Translations under genes and position numbers: made by a program
The notes under the pieces: generated by a model
Told to the model about the DNA's origin: nothing
The model's database searches: none
What the model saw: only the letters and a program-made list of their open reading frames with translations
Part shown: piece by piece, positions 6,227-12,778 of the stretch
How the letters are laid out: each line of letters opens with the position of its first letter
Position numbering within the stretch: position 1 is the stretch's first letter
Assembly: GCA_002383325.1 (NCBI GenBank)
Contig: DFYJ01000138.1
Span: 1-12,778 of the forward strand
Direction of reading: 5' to 3'
Length of the DNA: 12,778 nucleotides
From: Candidatus Aminicenantes bacterium UBA4085
GTDB taxonomy: Bacteria; Acidobacteriota; Aminicenantia; Aminicenantales; UBA4085

Positions 6227-6316
6227 GCGCGCTCTTTGTCAAAATCTTCGAAATATTGGATCCCCTTCGCGGGATGCCGCCGCTGCGGGCATGAAAGCCG
6301 GGCTAAGAACTGACTC

Positions 6317-7723
6317 CTAGAGAGAGGGGAAACCGTCCAGGATCCATAGATCGGATCGGAGCGTCCGTACGGTTGTCGTCAGGGCATCGGACCGGGGGTC
6401 CAAGCTGAGCGTTTGCATGAATTGAAAGAGGCTGCGGAGGACTGCCCCGGCGGGCCACCCGCCGATGCGCTTCACCCGCCCCGTGGCGACGTCGATCTGG
6501 TCCAGGCGGGAGCCGCCCGGATCCAGGGTGGCCAGAAGGATCGATGCCCCGTCCTTCGACCAGCCCAGCCCGCCTTCCTCGCTTTGGATGAGGACCGGGA
6601 CGCTCAGGGTCCGCTCGGCGGATCCATCCGCGGCGAAAAGGCTGATCCGGTCGCGATTGCCGCTGGCGATCCAGCGCCCGTCGGGAGACCACGATCCCCT
6701 CGTCTCCGGCGCGGCATCGACGGCAAAAGGCGTGTGGCGAAGCCGGCCCGGATCAGGCAGCCGGGGGCGGAGAAGGAGCGCGAAGAGCCCGGCCAGCCCC
6801 AGGATCAAGCCGCCCGCCGCGGCGGCCGCGAGCAGAGTGGCCCGCCTGGCTTTTCCCCGGACGGGAGCGGGCGGGCGCGGGGTGCTGCCGGTTCCGATCC
6901 CGGCCGTCAGCTTAAGGGCAAAAGCCAGGTCCTGGGCCGACTGGAAGCGGAGACCAGGGTCCTTGGCCAGGCATTGGGCGGCGATTTCACGCAGGGCCGG
7001 CGCGATCGTATCCGGCAGCTCGGGCGGAGGCTCGCGCAGGATGGCGCTCATCACTTCGACCGAGGTCGTTCGGTTGTAAGCCCTGGTCCCGGTCAGCATC
7101 TCGTAAAGGACCAGACCGAAGCTGAAGATGTCGGATCGCGGTGTGAGCGGCTCCGCCTCGATCTGCTCGGGCGACATATAGGCAGGCGTGCCGAGAACCA
7201 GGCGGGCGTCTGTCTTGGGAAGGGACAGGGTGTTCCCGTCTTCGGCGGGCGAGGTGACGAGCTTGGCCAGGCCGAAGTCGAGGATCTTGGCTTGGCCGGC
7301 TTCCGTGACCATGATGTTGGACGGCTTGAGATCGCGATGGATGAGCCCGGCGGCGTGGGCCCGGCCGAGGGCCTCGGCGACCTGGACGGCGATGTGGACG
7401 GCCTCCGAGGTTCCGAGCGCGCGGCGTGCGATCATCGCGGCCAGCGTCGTCCCGGCGATGTATTCCATGACGATGACCAGCCGGTCTCCGTCCTGGAGGA
7501 TGTCGTGGAGGGTGACGATGCCCGGATGATTGAGGGAGGAGGCGGTCTTGGCCTCCCGCTCGAAACGCGACCGGCGATCCGGATCGCCGGCCCGGTCGGG
7601 CGGCAGCACCTTGACGGCGACGAAGCGGTCGAGGCGCAGATCCCTGGCCTTGTAGACGATGCCCATTCCGCCCTCACCGAGCTGTTCGAGAATCCGGTAG
7701 GGCCCGATCATTCGGCCGGTCAT
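6317..7723 (-). CDS. Membrane Ser/Thr protein kinase (Pkn/Hanks type) with short PD40 propeller-like C-terminus
   Basis: A 468-residue kinase. Catalytic landmarks in order: glycine loop GEGGMG 16-21, lysine K38 in VAVKVL, alpha-C E57, HRDLKPSN 129-136, DFG 149-151, SPEQ 184-187 in place of APE, and the SDIFSFGLVLYEMLTGTRAY lobe from 197. A basic linker (RGKARR) precedes one transmembrane helix at about 295-318, placing the kinase in the cytoplasm and the rest outside. Beyond it are two to three PD40/TolB-type units: GSWSPDGRWIAS at 343-354, LGWSKDGASILLA at 386-398, and the terminal LRSDLWILDGF. Acidobacterial relatives usually carry a much longer propeller, so this sensor looks internally shortened. 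I chose ATG 7723 (GGGAAAGG upstream) because kinase homology begins at once; the frame is open to 8182 but that part is antisense to the next gene. Divergent from the DUF5916 gene. Confidence 0.86.
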   Translation of the reverse strand: MTGRMIGPYRILEQLGEGGMGIVYKARDLRLDRFVAVKVLPPDRAGDPDRRSRFEREAKTASSLNHPGIVTLHDILQDGDRLVIVMEYIAGTTLAAMIARRALGTSEAVHIAVQVAEALGRAHAAGLIHRDLKPSNIMVTEAGQAKILDFGLAKLVTSPAEDGNTLSLPKTDARLVLGTPAYMSPEQIEAEPLTPRSDIFSFGLVLYEMLTGTRAYNRTTSVEVMSAILREPPPELPDTIAPALREIAAQCLAKDPGLRFQSAQDLAFALKLTAGIGTGSTPRPPAPVRGKARRATLLAAAAAGGLILGLAGLFALLLRPRLPDPGRLRHTPFAVDAAPETRGSWSPDGRWIASGNRDRISLFAADGSAERTLSVPVLIQSEEGGLGWSKDGASILLATLDPGGSRLDQIDVATGRVKRIGGWPAGAVLRSLFQFMQTLSLDPRSDALTTTVRTLRSDLWILDGFPSL

Positions 7724-7783
7724 GCGAACCTTTCCCTGATCGCCGCCGTTTCTCAAGTCGGCAGCCGGCGCGGCGGCGCCCCG

Positions 7784-7812
7784 ATGGTAATGCGGGCCGT
7801 GCCGGGTGTCAA
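7784..7812 (-). promoter_or_regulatory. Sigma70-type promoter of the kinase gene
   Basis: On the minus strand, TTGACA (complement of 7807-7812) is followed after exactly 17 bases by TACCAT (complement of 7784-7789; four of six matches). The start would fall near 7777, about 54 bases before the kinase ATG. Confidence 0.5.
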
Positions 7813-7898
7813 TCGCGGCCCGGATCATCCCTCCCCGCGCTCTCCCTGGAAGAAACTTTCCTCGCCGGATTTTCGTCATTATCGAATGAGGATAGGAA

Positions 7899-8483
7899 AT
7901 GGATAGAAGGAAATCCGCCATGATCATCGCCGTTCCCGTTCGCCGCTCTTTCCGCTTGATCCCCGCCTTCCTGGCGGTTTGGGCGGCGCTGCTCATCGCA
8001 CCCTTTTCCGCCGCGGCCGCAGGATCTGTCCAGGCCGCCGGCAAGCCTCCCTTGGCGATCCCGCGCCTCTCCGCCCCACCGCGCATCGACGGCCAGATCG
8101 AGCCGGGCATCTGGGAGAAAGAGGCCCTCCGCCTCGACAGCTTCTTCCAGCTGACCCCCAAGGCGGGCGAACCGGCCTCCATGAAGACGGTCGCCTATAT
8201 CGGCTACGACGCCAAGGCCATTTATTTCGCCTTCCGCTGCCTCGATCCCGAGCCAAGAAAGATCCGGGCCTCGATCACCAACCGCGACGGGTGCCTGGAG
8301 GACGATTGGGTCATCGCCTTCATCGACACGTTCAACGAGAAGCGGCGCGCGGCCACTTTCGGCGTCAACCCGGCCGGCATCCAGATGGATTTCGTCCGCA
8401 TGGAGGAGGGCGGCAACGACAATATGGACGACTCCTGGGACGCCGTCTGGGAGGCCGATGCGAAAATCGACGATCTGGGCTAA
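7899..8483 (+). CDS. CBM9-like domain of a DUF5916 outer-membrane protein, N-terminal fragment ended by a premature TAA
   Basis: A 194-residue piece ending at TAA 8481-8483. A signal peptide (hydrophobic core about residues 19-40, ending SAAAA) is followed by a carbohydrate-binding family 9-like domain from about residue 53: PRIDGQIEPGIWEKEA, then YIGYDAKAIYFAFRCLDPEP, then DDWVIAFIDTFNEKRRA. The fold is cut before its last strands. The sequence after the stop (TVE, then MAIPFKSLRF) is exactly what the family has next, in the same frame, so 7899-10112 was one gene. The usual residue at the stop is aromatic (GY or GW before TVE), so a TAC or TAT to TAA change explains it. GAGGA at 7888-7892 supports ATG 7899; ATG 7920 with AAGGA at 7907-7911 is equally plausible and gives a cleaner signal peptide. 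Confidence 0.8.
   Translation: MDRRKSAMIIAVPVRRSFRLIPAFLAVWAALLIAPFSAAAAGSVQAAGKPPLAIPRLSAPPRIDGQIEPGIWEKEALRLDSFFQLTPKAGEPASMKTVAYIGYDAKAIYFAFRCLDPEPRKIRASITNRDGCLEDDWVIAFIDTFNEKRRAATFGVNPAGIQMDFVRMEEGGNDNMDDSWDAVWEADAKIDDLG
8481..8483 (+). other. In-frame nonsense codon splitting the CBM9-DUF5916 gene
   Basis: TAA interrupts otherwise continuous family homology with no frame change. The same gene ends at TAA 10110-10112 and the TonB_C gene also ends in TAA, so TAA acts as stop here and general recoding is unlikely. Real nonsense mutation, strain polymorphism or a single-base assembly error are the options. Confidence 0.8.
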
Positions 8484-8492
8484 ACGGTCGAG

Positions 8493-10112
8493 ATGGCCAT
8501 CCCTTTCAAGAGCCTGCGCTTCCCGGACCAGGACGAGAAGATCTGGGGCCTGACCTTGGCCCGCAACAACCCCCGCACCGGCGGCATCGATATGTGGCCG
8601 TCCTACTCTCGGGATATCCCCGGCTTGGTCGCCCAAGCGGGGCCGATCATCATCAAGGGGACGGTCGAGCGCGGCAACAACCTCGAGCTGATGCCGGTGG
8701 CAACGGCCCTCAAGCGGGAAGGGCACGGGATCGACTTCCAGCCCGGCCTCAACCTGAAGTACGGCCTCAAGTCCGACCTGACCCTGGACGCCGCGATCAA
8801 TCCCGACTTCAGCCACATCGAGGCCGATGCGCCGCAGATCGACGTCAACCTGCGCTACGCCTTGCGCTACCAGGAAAAGCGGCCTTTTTTCCTGGAGGGC
8901 ATGGAGATTTTCCAATTCCCCGAGATCGAGATGGTCTACACCCGGCGCATCACCGACCCTCTCTGGGGGGCCAAGATCACCGGCAAGCTGGGCGGCATGA
9001 CCTACGGCATCCTCTCGGCCTACGACCAGCATCCGACGGAGAGCCTATGGGATGTTCACAGCGGCCAGGGCAGCGGAGACGAGGCCGCCCTCTTCAACAT
9101 CGTCCGGGTCAAGACCGACATCTTCAACAAGGGCTCCTACCTCGGCTTCTGCCTGGCCGACAAGGAGATCGACGGCTCCTGGAACCGGGTGGCCGGGGTC
9201 GACGGCCAATGGAGGTTCGCTGATAAATTCTTCTTCAGCTTTCAGGCCCTGGCTTCCAAGACCAGCTGGGAAGGCGATGTCACCGACCTCGCCCCGGCTC
9301 TCTACGCCACGGGCTATTACTTCAATAAGAACTACAGCTTCGGGGCCTTCTGGCAGTCCATCCACCCGGACTTCGAGGCCTCCTCGGGCTTCGTCAACCG
9401 GACCGACTATAGGAGCGGCGGCGCCTTCCTCAACCTGCGGGCTTTTCCGGACAAGCCTTTTCTCAACCAGATCCAGCTCAATCTCCAGGCCGGCCGGAGA
9501 GACGGCTACTTCGACTCCGTGACCCAGGACACCTGGCTGCGGGCCCAGACCCAATTCCGTTTCACCGAGTTCAACCAGCTCTTTTTGGTCGTCGAGAACG
9601 GGATGGAGCGCTACGCCGGAACGGACTTCCGGCGGACCCAATTCCAGCTCCAAGCCCAGAGCTACCTCATCAAGTGGATGCCTTTCAACGCCTTTGCCGA
9701 GATCGGCGACACCATCAACTACGATCCCGCGGACGCCTACCTGGGCTGGTCCGCGACCTACGGCATCGGGCTGAACTTCAAGCCCAGCAAGCGGCTCCAG
9801 CTGGGTGTGGACTTCAGCAAGAGCACTTTCTGGAGGACCCGGGGCGGAGAGCGTATGTGGGATTACAACGTCATCCACACCAGGTCGTCCTACCAGATTT
9901 CCAAGTCGCTGTCCGTGCGGGCCATCCTCGACTATAATCTGTACTACGAGGAGGTCTTCGGCAGCTGTCTGGTGTCGTGGGTCCTGCGCCCTGGCACGGT
10001 CTTTTTTATCGGCTACGACTCCAATTATGAGCGAGGCCTGCTGGCCCCTGCCCGCTACGACCGCCGCGACTACAGCGTCTTCATCAAATTCTCTTATTGG
10101 TGGCGCGTTTAA
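8493..10112 (+). CDS. DUF5916 beta-barrel domain, C-terminal fragment of the split gene
   Basis: The 539-residue continuation of the gene interrupted at 8481. It opens with MAIPFKSLRF, the end of the CBM9-like domain, and continues into a DUF5916 region: NLKYGLKSDLTLDAAINPDFSHIEADAPQIDVN within about residues 80-115, then KRPFFLEGMEIF, then many alternating aromatic strands. The C-terminus, FIKFSYWWRV, ends in an aromatic-rich strand typical of outer-membrane barrels. On its own this piece has no signal peptide, so if translated separately from ATG 8493 (nine bases after the stop, no good ribosome-binding site) it could not be exported normally. Intact relatives are predicted surface proteins of unknown substrate. 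Length of the restored gene (about 737 codons) fits the family, so nothing else is missing. Confidence 0.8.
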   Translation: MAIPFKSLRFPDQDEKIWGLTLARNNPRTGGIDMWPSYSRDIPGLVAQAGPIIIKGTVERGNNLELMPVATALKREGHGIDFQPGLNLKYGLKSDLTLDAAINPDFSHIEADAPQIDVNLRYALRYQEKRPFFLEGMEIFQFPEIEMVYTRRITDPLWGAKITGKLGGMTYGILSAYDQHPTESLWDVHSGQGSGDEAALFNIVRVKTDIFNKGSYLGFCLADKEIDGSWNRVAGVDGQWRFADKFFFSFQALASKTSWEGDVTDLAPALYATGYYFNKNYSFGAFWQSIHPDFEASSGFVNRTDYRSGGAFLNLRAFPDKPFLNQIQLNLQAGRRDGYFDSVTQDTWLRAQTQFRFTEFNQLFLVVENGMERYAGTDFRRTQFQLQAQSYLIKWMPFNAFAEIGDTINYDPADAYLGWSATYGIGLNFKPSKRLQLGVDFSKSTFWRTRGGERMWDYNVIHTRSSYQISKSLSVRAILDYNLYYEEVFGSCLVSWVLRPGTVFFIGYDSNYERGLLAPARYDRRDYSVFIKFSYWWRV

Positions 10113-10125
10113 GAAGGGGTAAGAA

Positions 10126-10229
10126 GGGGTCAGGTCTTAAGATTCAAGATTTCTATTGCCGCAAAATGTCAAAAAGTGCCGCCATTTGGTATGAGGGTCG
10201 AGATAACTTGAATCTTAAGACCTGACCCC
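10126..10229. mobile_element. 104-bp palindromic element with perfect 23-bp terminal inverted repeats (MITE/REP-like)
   Basis: The left end (10126-10148, starting GGGGTCAGGTCTTAAG) is the exact reverse complement of the right end (10207-10229, ending CTTAAGACCTGACCCC). The match continues inward about six bases with two mismatches. The middle codes for nothing. A direct 10-base duplication, AAGAAGGGGT, at 10111-10120 and 10121-10130 overlaps the left end and the DUF5916 stop. The left half recurs at 6177. Such elements are often moved by RAYT (IS200-like) enzymes supplied elsewhere; that link is inference. It could also act as a bidirectional hairpin after the DUF5916 gene. Confidence 0.75.
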
Positions 10230-10232
10230 TAT

Positions 10233-10261
10233 TTGGCGTTTGGGGCCGCGGGGCCTATAAT
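10233..10261 (+). promoter_or_regulatory. Sigma70-type promoter of mfd
   Basis: TTGGCG at 10233-10238 and a perfect TATAAT at 10256-10261 are 17 bases apart. The expected start near 10268 leaves about 8 bases before ATG 10276, with no Shine-Dalgarno sequence. The -35 begins four bases after the palindromic element. Confidence 0.55.
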
Positions 10262-10275
10262 AACGGCCCTCCGCC

Positions 10276-12778
<2,503 letters not shown>

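Noticed and set aside
6274..6292. Hairpin ATGCC...GGCAT after the kinase gene as a terminator
   Set aside because: Only five base pairs and no T-run on either strand.
6413..7906. Nearly 500-codon plus-strand frame opposite the kinase
   Set aside because: Mirror of kinase codons; the kinase has every catalytic motif while this frame has no recognisable domain.
8481..8483. Stop-codon reassignment (TAA read as Tyr) in this organism
   Set aside because: TAA also ends this same gene at 10110-10112 and the TonB_C gene at 3855-3857 at positions where the families end.
7809..9032. Minus-strand frame and overlapping plus frame (7979-9223) over the DUF5916 gene
   Set aside because: Both are in shadow frames of a recognisable protein. 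The stop in the real frame made them look longer than the true N-terminal piece, but they show no motifs.

Overview
The window is GC-rich bacterial DNA from a Gram-negative organism. Evidence for an outer membrane is a Wzt-type polysaccharide export domain, a heptose-nucleotide enzyme of LPS synthesis and a probable outer-membrane beta-barrel. The mix of a Pkn-type Ser/Thr kinase with a PD40 propeller, a CBM9-DUF5916 barrel, an exported TonB_C protein with a YCRRL...DFIC segment, and palindromic intergenic repeats best fits the Acidobacteriota / Candidatus Aminicenantes group. That placement is inference from gene content, not from a marker search.

Layout. 1-915 (+): the end of a Wzt-like ABC transporter subunit, then a stand-alone D-glycero-beta-D-manno-heptose 1-phosphate adenylyltransferase 8 bases downstream; both belong to surface polysaccharide work. 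990-1712 (+): a DUF2461 protein, followed in the same frame by a 52-codon DUF5655-like remnant. 2085-3857 (+): a secreted TonB_C protein with a large uncharacterised C-terminal half. 4087-4860 (+): an AbrB-type antitoxin and PIN-domain toxin pair with its own consensus-like promoter and several inverted repeats. Roughly 2000-4150 looks visibly less GC-rich than its surroundings. 4998-6158 (-): an exported or membrane-anchored PuuD-like class I glutamine amidotransferase, convergent with the toxin gene.

6317-7723 (-): a membrane Ser/Thr kinase with an unusually short PD40 sensor and a good -35/-10 promoter. It is divergent from 7899-10112 (+), a CBM9-DUF5916 outer-membrane protein gene cut by one in-frame TAA at 8481-8483. 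10126-10229: a 104-bp element with perfect 23-bp terminal inverted repeats, lying directly against the promoter of mfd. 10276 to the right edge (+): transcription-repair coupling factor Mfd, truncated by the window.

The genes do not form one pathway. The strongest leads are the nonsense codon in the DUF5916 gene, the repeat family shared by 6177 and 10126, the operator-rich toxin-antitoxin control region, and the unusual TonB_C protein. I found no CRISPR array, tRNA, rRNA or transposase gene.
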